This document shows, in pieces, positions 33,040 to 40,822 of a stretch of 40,862 bases of DNA; position 1 is the stretch's first letter, and each line of letters starts with the position of its first letter. The notes under the pieces were generated by a model. It did not search any database, was not told where the DNA came from, and saw only the letters and a program-made list of their open reading frames with translations. Position numbers and translations under genes: made by a program. The stretch comes from Oscillospiraceae bacterium (GTDB lineage Bacteria > Bacillota > Clostridia > Oscillospirales > Oscillospiraceae), in assembly GCA_017415425.1 (NCBI GenBank), contig JAFQGT010000004.1, positions 1 to 40,862 of the forward strand. The letters run 5' to 3'.

Positions 33040-33651
33040 ATGCAGATTGAAAATCATAAGGAAGAAGTACCCTTTGCTCATTATGAGGAAAAATTCAGAG
33101 CGCTGAATCCGGAGGAAGCAGTGTCCCGTCTGCCCGGCCTTACCTGGGACGGAGCGGCGTTTATGGTGACTTTGTTGGGGCGCAAATTCCGAATCACCCA
33201 TCCCGATTATTCCATTACTCCGGAAGATGGTGGCAGCACGCCGCCGCTGGCAACTCAGACATTCCTGCTGCGTTATTTGCTGGAGTGCAAGGCGGTAGAT
33301 TGGAAAGGGGAGTGGAAGACCTTTCGGGAGATGCCTTGGGGTGAGATGTATATCAAACCCTATACAGGCCGGGTGCTGACCCGGGCGGCATTTACATTGG
33401 GTACTCGTCTGGATGCGTTCCGGGCGGCAGCAGAAAAAATGGGTGCATTCCCAGAATCTCACGGAGATGCCGGTTACCGGTTCCGGTTGGTGGATGGCTA
33501 TTGGATGCAGATCCTGGTTTGGGCAGGCGATGAAGAGTTTCCTCCCAACGCCCAGGTGCTTTACTCGGATAACTTTGCAGATGGCTTTGCAGCGGAAGAT
33601 CGGGTGGTGGCAGGCGATATTCTGATCTCCACCATTAAGGTGAATATGTAA
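33040..33651 (+). CDS. DUF3786 protein linked to the acetyl-CoA synthase locus
   Basis: A 203-residue soluble protein with the DUF3786 look: EEAVSRLPGLTWDGAAFMVTLLGRKF, LLRYLLECKAVDW, WKTFREMPWGEMY and RFRLVDGYWMQILVW. No cofactor motif can be seen. DUF3786 genes often neighbour corrinoid/Wood-Ljungdahl genes, so a role in corrinoid protein assembly or activation is likely but unproven. The ATG starts one base after the acsV stop, with AGGAGATG inside the end of acsV, giving translational coupling. Confidence 0.85.
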   Translation: MQIENHKEEVPFAHYEEKFRALNPEEAVSRLPGLTWDGAAFMVTLLGRKFRITHPDYSITPEDGGSTPPLATQTFLLRYLLECKAVDWKGEWKTFREMPWGEMYIKPYTGRVLTRAAFTLGTRLDAFRAAAEKMGAFPESHGDAGYRFRLVDGYWMQILVWAGDEEFPPNAQVLYSDNFADGFAAEDRVVAGDILISTIKVNM

Positions 33652-33716
33652 TAAAATTCTGGACGACCTTTTTGCGTGTATATGATTGCGATGGCTGGAA
33701 AACAACTAAAAAAGCC

Positions 33717-33745
33717 TTGAATTTGCTGATGTTAAATGGTATAAT
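33717..33745 (+). promoter_or_regulatory. Promoter of the secreted papain-like protein gene
   Basis: TTGAAT (33717-33722), 17 bases with extended TGG, TATAAT (33740-33745), about 55 bases before the TTG start. Confidence 0.85.
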
Positions 33746-33799
33746 CGCGCATATATGTGGCTAAATATGGCAATTTATCTTTGTTAGGAGGAGACATAT

Positions 33800-35374
33800 T
33801 TGCTCAAGAGAATTCTTGCAGGTCTGCTGAGTTTGGTATTGATACTATCTGTGTTGCCGCTGAGTGCAACGGCCGCTTCACAGGAAGAAGAGAAACAAAT
33901 CGAATCGACGATCACAAAGCACTACTACCGCACAGTAATCGATTCCGGAATGGAAAATCTAAAGGGATATTGCGGTCTGCTGGCCAGCTGGCAGCTGTAC
34001 CTTATGGGAGTCAACAAAAGTGTGTTGATGCTTGACGGCAATATGCAGTATGATTATTACTGCACTCTTAAGGAAACTTCCGGCGGTTATTCGGTCACTA
34101 CTTACAGCAGTAAGGACTACACGCTGGAAGATGCACTGAATGCAATTACCAAAAACGGAAGCAAAAATGTATATAATATTTTAGTAGGTTTTCAGTGGAC
34201 TGCCACTGAGGCTGGCGCAAAATACGGCCACGCGTTAGTGGTGTATGCGATCCTGGACGGAATGGTATACTTTACTGAAGGGTACGACACTTCTCTGGGC
34301 ACTGCTGCCGGCCAGCCCATCAAGCTGTCTATCGCAGAATTTGTAGACTTTTATGAGGATTGGACCCGCTTTGAAGGTGCAGTCGTTTTTAGTCCTAAAA
34401 ATTATCTGGATACCTGCACGGAGTATGCGTGTCATATGATTGCGGAAGTTTCCCAGCGGACAGCGGTGTTTTCCCTGCCTGCTACGGATGAGGAGGAAAC
34501 AGAATCCTCCCTTTTGTGGGAGGCAGTAGCCGGAGAGCGGGTGCGGGTGACAGGTCTTTACCACAACCAGTATAATAACTATTACTATCGGGTGGATGAT
34601 TGCGGCAAGATCGGTTACATATCGGCAGATAGCTTAATACCGGAACTGTTTGTTTGGGATGATGTTTGTCTGAATGATCTGCAATTGCCAGTCAGTGTCC
34701 CAAGGGGAAAAAGTTTGAATATTGCCGGAGAAATCTGCAGTTCATATACCAAAATTACAGGTATTTCGTTGCAGATCAGATCTCAGGACCAAATGTTGGT
34801 TCGGTCTTATTCCGATGCCAAAGCCAGCGGATATTATCAGATGGAATCCGATGCGATGGAAGCGGCAATGGCACTGGATACATTGTCTGCCGGTTGTTAT
34901 GATCTGCGTGTAGCTGCCAATTGCTGGAATTATTATCTGACGGATGGCCGTGTACAAAAAAACGAAGAAGAGATAACGCTATTGAATAAGATCTTCTTTG
35001 TGGGAAAACCGAGTATTTACCCGGTTCAAAAGAAAACCACAGATGAGAACAATGATGTGCCGGATGGCTGGTTCTACCGTCAGGACAAGCTCTACTATTA
35101 TAAAGACGGCAAGCCGGTTACCGGATGGATTTGTTACCACGGTATTGATTATTATCTGCAGGAAGATGGCAGCGTAACTACCGGGTGGGCAACAATTAAT
35201 GGCAGTCAGCGGTACTTTAGTGGCACAGGCGCAATGCGGACCGGCTGGGTCACCACTGAAAAAGGAATTTGCTACCTGCTGAAAAACGGCGTTATGGCAA
35301 AGGGAAGTTATATCGTTCAGGGACAGCATTATAAGTTTTCCGACACCGGATGGCTTCTGAAAAGCGATTCATAA
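33800..35374 (+). CDS. Secreted papain-like domain protein with SH3 and CW wall-binding repeats
   Basis: A 524-residue exported protein. A Sec signal peptide (residues 1-26, ending SATAA) is followed by a region that looks like a papain-type cysteine peptidase: Cys58 in GYCGLLASWQ at a helix start and His144 in YGHALVVYAILDG on a strand. A bacterial SH3-like segment follows (~220-280, VAGERVRVTGLY to KIGYISA), then a beta-rich domain. The last ~105 residues contain about five CW-type glucan/choline-binding repeats (YYYKDGKPVTGW and similar). It probably sits on the wall and cleaves a peptide or peptidoglycan bond. The start is TTG with AGGAGG eight bases upstream. Peptidase activity is inferred from two residues only. 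Confidence 0.8.
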   Translation: MLKRILAGLLSLVLILSVLPLSATAASQEEEKQIESTITKHYYRTVIDSGMENLKGYCGLLASWQLYLMGVNKSVLMLDGNMQYDYYCTLKETSGGYSVTTYSSKDYTLEDALNAITKNGSKNVYNILVGFQWTATEAGAKYGHALVVYAILDGMVYFTEGYDTSLGTAAGQPIKLSIAEFVDFYEDWTRFEGAVVFSPKNYLDTCTEYACHMIAEVSQRTAVFSLPATDEEETESSLLWEAVAGERVRVTGLYHNQYNNYYYRVDDCGKIGYISADSLIPELFVWDDVCLNDLQLPVSVPRGKSLNIAGEICSSYTKITGISLQIRSQDQMLVRSYSDAKASGYYQMESDAMEAAMALDTLSAGCYDLRVAANCWNYYLTDGRVQKNEEEITLLNKIFFVGKPSIYPVQKKTTDENNDVPDGWFYRQDKLYYYKDGKPVTGWICYHGIDYYLQEDGSVTTGWATINGSQRYFSGTGAMRTGWVTTEKGICYLLKNGVMAKGSYIVQGQHYKFSDTGWLLKSDS

Positions 35375-35379
35375 AAAGG

Positions 35380-35409
35380 AATCCCGTCTTCAATTGAAGA
35401 CGGGATTTT
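35380..35409. terminator. Bidirectional terminator between the secreted protein and the ImmA-like gene
   Basis: AATCCCGTCTTC-AATT-GAAGACGGGATT, a perfect stem between two convergent genes. Confidence 0.92.
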
Positions 35410-35833
35410 GTTCTTGAAATTGTACATTTTTTCGCTCTTTCCAGTAGTTTAGAGCGGCTTGGATACACTCTTCCGGCAAATCAAAGTACTCTGCCAGCTG
35501 CCAGAGTTCGGTATACCCATCCTCAAAGGCAGCGCGAAATGCTTTTTCTGTGAGAAAATGCTCCGCGATCCAGCGGTTAGCGCGGGATTCACTGCGTTCC
35601 ACCAATTCGTAGGGACTGTCTACCTTGTGTAATGCACCGGTGGCCAAATGCCCCAACTCGTGGCAACATACCCCGCGCAGCAGTCGCAACGAGGACGTCT
35701 TCGAAAAATCAAGAAAAACCGCATAATAATCCTGATCCCGAATGGTTGCGCCCGGTTGGGGGCAACCGGCATAGGGAATTACATCCACTTGATTTGCTTT
35801 GCAATATTCATAAAAATCTGAAAGATCAAACAC
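35390..35833 (-). CDS. ImmA/IrrE-family metallopeptidase
   Basis: A 147-residue zinc metallopeptidase with the catalytic motif HELGH (His58, Glu59, His62) and a downstream acidic ligand region (ESRANRWIAEHFL). ImmA/IrrE proteins cleave or unfold a partner XRE repressor on a stress signal. The gene follows the XRE gene at 36195-35836 after two bases, the classical antirepressor-repressor pairing seen in ICEBs1, prophages and stress islands. It starts with GTG, preceded by AGAGGACTTAAC, and its stop lies inside the terminator stem. Its C-terminal end YWKERKNVQFQEQ has no known function. Confidence 0.92.
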   Translation of the reverse strand: MFDLSDFYEYCKANQVDVIPYAGCPQPGATIRDQDYYAVFLDFSKTSSLRLLRGVCCHELGHLATGALHKVDSPYELVERSESRANRWIAEHFLTEKAFRAAFEDGYTELWQLAEYFDLPEECIQAALNYWKERKNVQFQEQNPVFN

Positions 35834-35835
35834 CG

Positions 35836-36195
35836 TTAAGTCCTCTGTTTGGCTGCCCGTCGCTGTCGCATAAGTCGAACCATATCACGGACAGTTTCCT
35901 TCTCCTCTTCGTCCAATTCTTTGAAATCACCGTAAAACGCCATATCCACCTGGTCAAGAATATCCTGGGAGCTGACAGGGGAGCGGTCATCGGCATCTTG
36001 TCCCAGCAGTTGACCTACTGAAATAAAGAAATACCCGGCGATTTTTTGAGCGGTTTCCGCATTGATGCTCTTCTTTCGTCCCATTTTCAGGTCTGTGATC
36101 AAGCTACGGCTCAATCCCAAATCGGCACACAGACGACCGGGACGGATATCCGCCTCTTGGCACAGAGAAAGAATGCGTTCATATAAATTACCCAT
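35836..36195 (-). CDS. XRE-family transcriptional repressor
   Basis: A 119-residue regulator with an N-terminal Cro/C1-type helix-turn-helix (residues ~6-65: LCADLGLSRSLITDLKMGRK and AQKIAGYFFISVGQLLG), and a helical acidic tail (LDEEEKETVRDMVRLMRQRR) that likely dimerises or contacts ImmA. The start at 36195 is supported by GGAGGTAGCCTT; an in-frame ATG 81 bases earlier has none. Its promoter at 36295-36323 is filled by a dyad operator, and a second dyad lies in the leader, so it most likely represses itself until the ImmA partner removes it. Confidence 0.92.
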   Translation of the reverse strand: MGNLYERILSLCQEADIRPGRLCADLGLSRSLITDLKMGRKKSINAETAQKIAGYFFISVGQLLGQDADDRSPVSSQDILDQVDMAFYGDFKELDEEEKETVRDMVRLMRQRRAAKQRT

Positions 36196-36257
36196 AAGGC
36201 TACCTCCGGCAAAGCGAGGGGCTCCCGCTTTGTGTAATGATGTACCCAATGGTAAAA

Positions 36258-36275
36258 TGTACACATACGGGTACA
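36258..36275. promoter_or_regulatory. Operator O2 of the XRE repressor
   Basis: TGTAC, eight bases, GTACA: same half-site and spacing as the dyad at 36300-36317. It lies in the transcribed leader between the XRE promoter and gene. Confidence 0.6.
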
Positions 36276-36294
36276 AATAATAGATGATATCTCT

Positions 36295-36323
36295 ATATTA
36301 GTACGTGAACGTGTACTTGTCAA
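36295..36323 (-). promoter_or_regulatory. XRE/immA promoter with operator O1 inside its spacer
   Basis: On the minus strand: consensus TTGACA (36323-36318), a 17-base spacer AGTACACGTTCACGTAC, and TAATAT (36300-36295). The spacer is itself the dyad GTAC-N8-GTAC (36300-36317 with flanking A/T), so repressor binding would exclude RNA polymerase. Confidence 0.8.
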
Positions 36324-36466
36324 CAATTAACCTCGAAAAAACTCGAAAAGATAATTGTGGCACTCAGGATCTGCTGACAACAGATTAACAAATAAAAAGT
36401 CCGAAAAAACGGACGGTATTCGATGCGGCGTGACTATATTAGACTTTTTGCAACAAAAAATAAAGG
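36324..36466. other. Spacer between the XRE control region and the tRNA-fMet promoter
   Basis: A 143-base A+T-rich stretch with no supported gene. It contains short runs such as AAACTCGAAAAG and AAAAAGTCCGAAAAAACGGAC, the latter a possible small stem GTCCG/CGGAC near 36398-36413. Confidence 0.4.
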
Positions 36467-36495
36467 TTGACATATATGGTATTCCGTGTTATATT
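36467..36495 (+). promoter_or_regulatory. Promoter of initiator tRNA
   Basis: Consensus TTGACA (36467-36472), 17 bases, TATATT (36490-36495), 28 bases before the mature tRNA. Confidence 0.85.
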
Positions 36496-36523
36496 ATACA
36501 GGCGCTTAGGTGCAGATCAATAT

Positions 36524-36599
<76 letters not shown>

Positions 36600-36600
36600 T

Positions 36601-36636
36601 AAAAAGTCCTGAAATCGTAAGATTTCAGGACTTTTT
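36601..36636 (+). terminator. Terminator of initiator tRNA
   Basis: AAAAAGTCCTGAAATC-GTAA-GATTTCAGGACTTTTT, a perfect stem right after the CCA end. Confidence 0.95.
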
Positions 36637-37096
36637 CTTGTGTTTTAGGAGTCGAAAAGTTCGGGGATAATTTCCACAAATTTGCAAAAAACCGTTTGAC
36701 CCATGTTTTGACCCATAATAGGATATCACATAGTGGACAAGTTAGGATTTTTCAGAATACAATGTCCACTAAATAGGAAAATCTCAGAAATTTTCAAAAC
36801 TTTTGAAAAGAAATTTTCTGCGACCGACCGGTGCTGCACTTGATGTTCAAAACCTCTCTCAATGCCGATCACCGGCACCGGGAGAGGTTTTACTTGTTTA
36901 TTTCGTTTTGTTAGGTGTTGTGAGATAAGATCAACTATGGTCATCTGAAAGGTTGAATACGATGTTGATAATGATTGAGTTTTGTGATAATATATTTTTA
37001 ACTATGCATTGTAATACTAAGTCTTTCTTGTATGCAATGGTAGCGGCATCGTTGTTACGGCGATAAAGAGAATTTGAAGTACGGGGGCACGGATTG
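36637..37096. other. 460-base non-coding stretch between tRNA-fMet and the restriction-modification gene
   Basis: No convincing intact gene. It holds a tandem TTTGACCCATGT/TTTGACCCATA (about 36696-36718) that on the minus strand recalls the extreme 3' end of some integrase genes; a perfect 9-bp inverted repeat TAGTGGACA (36731-36739) / TGTCCACTA (36763-36771); a nested hairpin AAACCTCTC/GAGAGGTTT with inner GCCG/CGGC (about 36850-36890), a possible terminator; and a promoter at 36965-36993. These features fit the scarred edge of a tRNA-associated island, but no integrase or duplicated att site is visible. Confidence 0.4.
36965..36993 (+). promoter_or_regulatory. Promoter of the restriction-modification gene
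   Basis: TTGATA (36965-36970), 17 bases with extended TGA, TAATAT (36988-36993), leaving a leader of about 97 bases. Confidence 0.7.
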
Positions 37097-40000
37097 ATGA
37101 TTACCAGACAAAATTTTGAACAGGTAGTGCAATTCCTGGGATTTACTCAAAACGGAACAACGGGCGTTTATGAGAAACGATATGATGCGTTCGATTATGT
37201 TATTACCATAAATTTTAAAGTCGAAAAGATTGAGTATACTAGTGGAACCAATCCAATACGGGTGAATGACCAGACAACATCTAATTTCTCGCACCCTGAG
37301 AATTTTGTGGTATTAGAATGCGTTAATCGTCTTTTGGAGAAAGGTTATCGCCCTGAGCATATTGAATTAGAAAAGAAATGGACATTGGGCCATGAAGAAA
37401 AGGGCGGAAAAGCTGACATCTGCGTATACTCATCAGATGGAAAAATGCTCTTTATTGTTGAGTGCAAGACATATGGAAAAGAGTATAAAAAAGAATACGA
37501 CAAAACCTGTACAGATGGAGGCCAGTTGTTTTCGTATTGGCAGCAGGAAGGCAGTACAAAATGGTTAGCGCTTTATGCTGCGGACTATGTTGATGGTAAA
37601 ATACTATACATTACTGATAGTATTGATTGCAGCGATGATGCAAATATTCTTTCCTTGGCTAAGAAAGACACATCTATCGCAACCTACAGTTCTGCTCATA
37701 CAAAAACGGAACTTCATACCGTTTGGACAGAAACATATGACAGACGTTTTTGTGGGGATGTAATTTTTAGGGATGATTCTCAGGCATATCAAATCGGTGT
37801 AAAACCTCTGAGAAAACGCGATCTTCGTGACTTTAGCGAAGGAGACAAAATCGTTAATCGGTTTGAAGAGATTCTGCGCCATAACAATGTATCTGACAAG
37901 GAAAATGCATTTAATAGACTAATTGCGTTATTTATTTGCAAACTGGTTGATGAAATACAAAAAACGGATGTTGATGTAGTCGATTTTCAATACAAGGTTG
38001 GTACAGACACATATGAATCTTTGCAAGATCGCTTACAGCGCTTGCACAAAGAAGGCATGGAGAAATTCATGCGAGAAGAAATCTTCTATGTGTCCGACGA
38101 TTACGCAGATAATCTGGTTCAGCAATATACTGGGCAAAAACGCAAAAACATGATTGCAGAGCTCAAGAAGACACTACGGATTCTTAAGTTTTACACCAAT
38201 AATGACTTTACCTTTAAAGATGTCCATAATGAGGAACTATTTTACCAGAATGGAAAAATACTTGTTGAAGTGGTTCAGCTTTTTCAGGAGTATCGCATTA
38301 TTGGATCTAAGGATTTACAGATGCTCGGCGATTTGTTTGAGCAGTTGCTAAATAAGGGATTTAAACAAAACGAAGGACAGTTCTTTACGCCTACACCTAT
38401 TACACGGTTTATTTGGGATAGCTTGCCTGTAAAAAGCATTGTCCAGAGTACCAAGGGTATAGAGTATCCTAAAATCATCGATTACGCCTGTGGTGCAGGT
38501 CACTTTCTGACAGAAGGTTTTGAGGCGATTAATGCTTGCGTTTTGACCATTTCCCCCGAAACAGAAATTGAGCCTTCTTGGGTAGAGAAGAAAGTATATG
38601 GTGTCGAAAAGGATTATCGTCTGGCGCGTGTTTCAAAGATATCATTGTTCATGCATGGTGCCGGAGACGGTAACATTATCTTTGGCGATGGGTTAGAAAA
38701 CTACCCCGACAAAAGCATTATCCCCAATAGTTTTGATATTCTTGTCGCTAACCCGCCTTATTCTGTGGCGGCATTTAAGCCACACTTGAAGCTTAAGGAT
38801 AATGAACTAACAATACTTGAGAAAATCTCCAACAATGGATCTGAAATCGAAACGCTGTTTATCGAACGGAGTGCACAGTTGTTAAAGCCCAAAGGCATAG
38901 CCGCGGTTATTCTGCCGAGTAGCATTTTGAATAAGGAAAGTGAAAGTTTCATTGCTGCAAGAGAAAATCTACTGCGACACTTTAATATCCGGGCTATTGC
39001 TCAGTTAGGAAGTAAGACGTTTGGTGCAACGGGAACAAACACGGTTATCCTATTTTTGGAGAAGTTTGATGAACCGCCCAAACGGACAGATCTTGTAGCT
39101 GACAGTGTGACAGCCATCTTTGAAAACGGCGATTTGGATGATTGGGAAGACAAAGCCATTCTTGATGGGTACTTAGCGAAAATAGGTGTTGATTTGGATA
39201 CCTATCGTGTGTTTGTCGGAGCTGGACTCAACTATTTAGATTGGGAGAGTAATCCATATTTTAAAATGTATTTGGATGCGTTTCTGGCTTCGGCGGAGGT
39301 GGCTACGAAAATTAAGCAAAAAGGATTTATTAAGGCTACCCAGGCGGAAAAAGAGAGATGGCTCAATCAACATTTCTATGCATTTGCAAAAAATAAAGAA
39401 GCAGAAAAACTCATATATTATGCGTTGGTTTATTTGCAGAACACTTTGGTGATTACTGCACCAGATGGGAATAAAGAACAAGAAGAATTCCTAGGATATA
39501 AGTGGAGCAATCGAAAAGGACAAGAAGGCATCCAAATAATTACTCCAGGAGGACTTCTCTATAATGTTACGGATCGTTCTGATGACGGAGTTCTCTCAGG
39601 TATAATCAGAAATGCATATGTAGGAAATGCTTGTGCTGTGCCTGAATTGAGTGATTACTACTATTATTTGCGTTTGCAGGATATGCTGGACTTTGGCAAT
39701 GTCGAGTTTAATAAGGCAATTAAAACTACCAAAACCAGAGTTCCCCGTACCGGTGATGGTTGGACAGTATACAAGTTATCTGATGACAAAGTGTTCGATG
39801 TATTCATCGGCGATCGTGTTCTGTCTACCGAAGTTGAGGAAAGTGGAAAGTATCCAATATATAGTGCAAATGTTTTTGAAGAGTTTGGTCGAACAAACAA
39901 GCAAAATGTGACCGATTTTTCCCAGCCTTCGATTGTATGGGGAATTGATGGTGACTGGATGGTTAATTGTATTCCTGCCAATAAGCCGTTCTATCCAACA

Positions 40001-40822
40001 GATCATTGTGGTGTTCTCAGGATAAAAAGCGAAGCACTAATGCCAGACTATGTTGCCTTAGCATTGCAAGTTGAGGGTGAGTATGAACGGTTTTCTCGGC
40101 ATAATCGTGCTTCTACGCAGAGAATTCAAAACCTTCAGATTTCCATTCCTCAACATGCTGTTCAGGAAGCTGTTGTGAACCAGGTGCGGAGAGTTGATGA
40201 CCAGCTTGCAGAAAAACGCAAAGAGATTATGGAACTGACAGAAGCAATTAGGTTGAAATTCCAGACTGTCTTTGGGGATGTGCTGATGCCGGGAAGTGGC
40301 GTTGAGCGCAGGCCGTTAGGTAGATTGTGTGTTAATTTGGATAGTATGAGGGAACCTATTACTTCACACAAACGACAAAAGGGAAGCATTCCATACTATG
40401 GTGCTTCGGGAATAGTGGATTATGTCAAAGATTTCTTGTTTGATGAGCGACTCCTGCTTGTTTCTGAAGATGGTGCTAATTTACTTACAAGAAAAACACC
40501 CATAGCATTTGAAGTGAATGGAAAAACTTGGGTCAACAACCATGCGCATGTATTGCGCTTTGATGATTATTGCATGCAGCAGTATGTCGAACATTACCTT
40601 AATTATACGGACTTAGCAGCTTATATCAACAAGAATGCAAATCCCAAACTCACACAAGAAAAATTAGAGGGAATAGCTATTCCTATTCCAAGCAAAGAGG
40701 CATTGAGTAGTTTTGCAAAGTATATGGACGAACGGCGCAAACAGCAAACAACATTGTTGGCGTCTTATAATGAATTGCAGAAGAGTCGAAAAGAACTAAT
40801 TGAGAAAGCATTTTGTTACTAA
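37097..40822 (+). CDS. Single-chain restriction-modification-specificity enzyme (type IIG/IIB, AloI/PpiI-like)
   Basis: A 1241-residue protein with all functions in one chain. The N-terminal nuclease domain has the PD-(D/E)xK pattern Asp107 ... Glu122-Cys-Lys124 (KADICVY then FIVECKT). The N6-adenine methylase core has motif I DYACGAGHF (462-470) and catalytic motif IV NPPY (552-555). The C-terminal part holds two HsdS-like target recognition domains, ~886-1030 and ~1069-1200 (PIYSANVFEEF; IPYYGASGIVDYV), separated by a helix and ended by a coiled coil. Size and order match AloI/PpiI-type IIB enzymes, which cut on both sides of their site. ATG at 37097 follows GGGGG by nine bases; a TTG one codon earlier is possible. 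Its A+T-richer codons suggest transfer. Confidence 0.9.
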   Translation: MITRQNFEQVVQFLGFTQNGTTGVYEKRYDAFDYVITINFKVEKIEYTSGTNPIRVNDQTTSNFSHPENFVVLECVNRLLEKGYRPEHIELEKKWTLGHEEKGGKADICVYSSDGKMLFIVECKTYGKEYKKEYDKTCTDGGQLFSYWQQEGSTKWLALYAADYVDGKILYITDSIDCSDDANILSLAKKDTSIATYSSAHTKTELHTVWTETYDRRFCGDVIFRDDSQAYQIGVKPLRKRDLRDFSEGDKIVNRFEEILRHNNVSDKENAFNRLIALFICKLVDEIQKTDVDVVDFQYKVGTDTYESLQDRLQRLHKEGMEKFMREEIFYVSDDYADNLVQQYTGQKRKNMIAELKKTLRILKFYTNNDFTFKDVHNEELFYQNGKILVEVVQLFQEYRIIGSKDLQMLGDLFEQLLNKGFKQNEGQFFTPTPITRFIWDSLPVKSIVQSTKGIEYPKIIDYACGAGHFLTEGFEAINACVLTISPETEIEPSWVEKKVYGVEKDYRLARVSKISLFMHGAGDGNIIFGDGLENYPDKSIIPNSFDILVANPPYSVAAFKPHLKLKDNELTILEKISNNGSEIETLFIERSAQLLKPKGIAAVILPSSILNKESESFIAARENLLRHFNIRAIAQLGSKTFGATGTNTVILFLEKFDEPPKRTDLVADSVTAIFENGDLDDWEDKAILDGYLAKIGVDLDTYRVFVGAGLNYLDWESNPYFKMYLDAFLASAEVATKIKQKGFIKATQAEKERWLNQHFYAFAKNKEAEKLIYYALVYLQNTLVITAPDGNKEQEEFLGYKWSNRKGQEGIQIITPGGLLYNVTDRSDDGVLSGIIRNAYVGNACAVPELSDYYYYLRLQDMLDFGNVEFNKAIKTTKTRVPRTGDGWTVYKLSDDKVFDVFIGDRVLSTEVEESGKYPIYSANVFEEFGRTNKQNVTDFSQPSIVWGIDGDWMVNCIPANKPFYPTDHCGVLRIKSEALMPDYVALALQVEGEYERFSRHNRASTQRIQNLQISIPQHAVQEAVVNQVRRVDDQLAEKRKEIMELTEAIRLKFQTVFGDVLMPGSGVERRPLGRLCVNLDSMREPITSHKRQKGSIPYYGASGIVDYVKDFLFDERLLLVSEDGANLLTRKTPIAFEVNGKTWVNNHAHVLRFDDYCMQQYVEHYLNYTDLAAYINKNANPKLTQEKLEGIAIPIPSKEALSSFAKYMDERRKQQTTLLASYNELQKSRKELIEKAFCY

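Noticed and set aside
36637-36720. Integrase 3'-end remnant on the minus strand beside tRNA-fMet
   Set aside because: Only about 25 codons in any frame and no catalytic residues; kept as a weak hint in the spacer note, not called as a gene.
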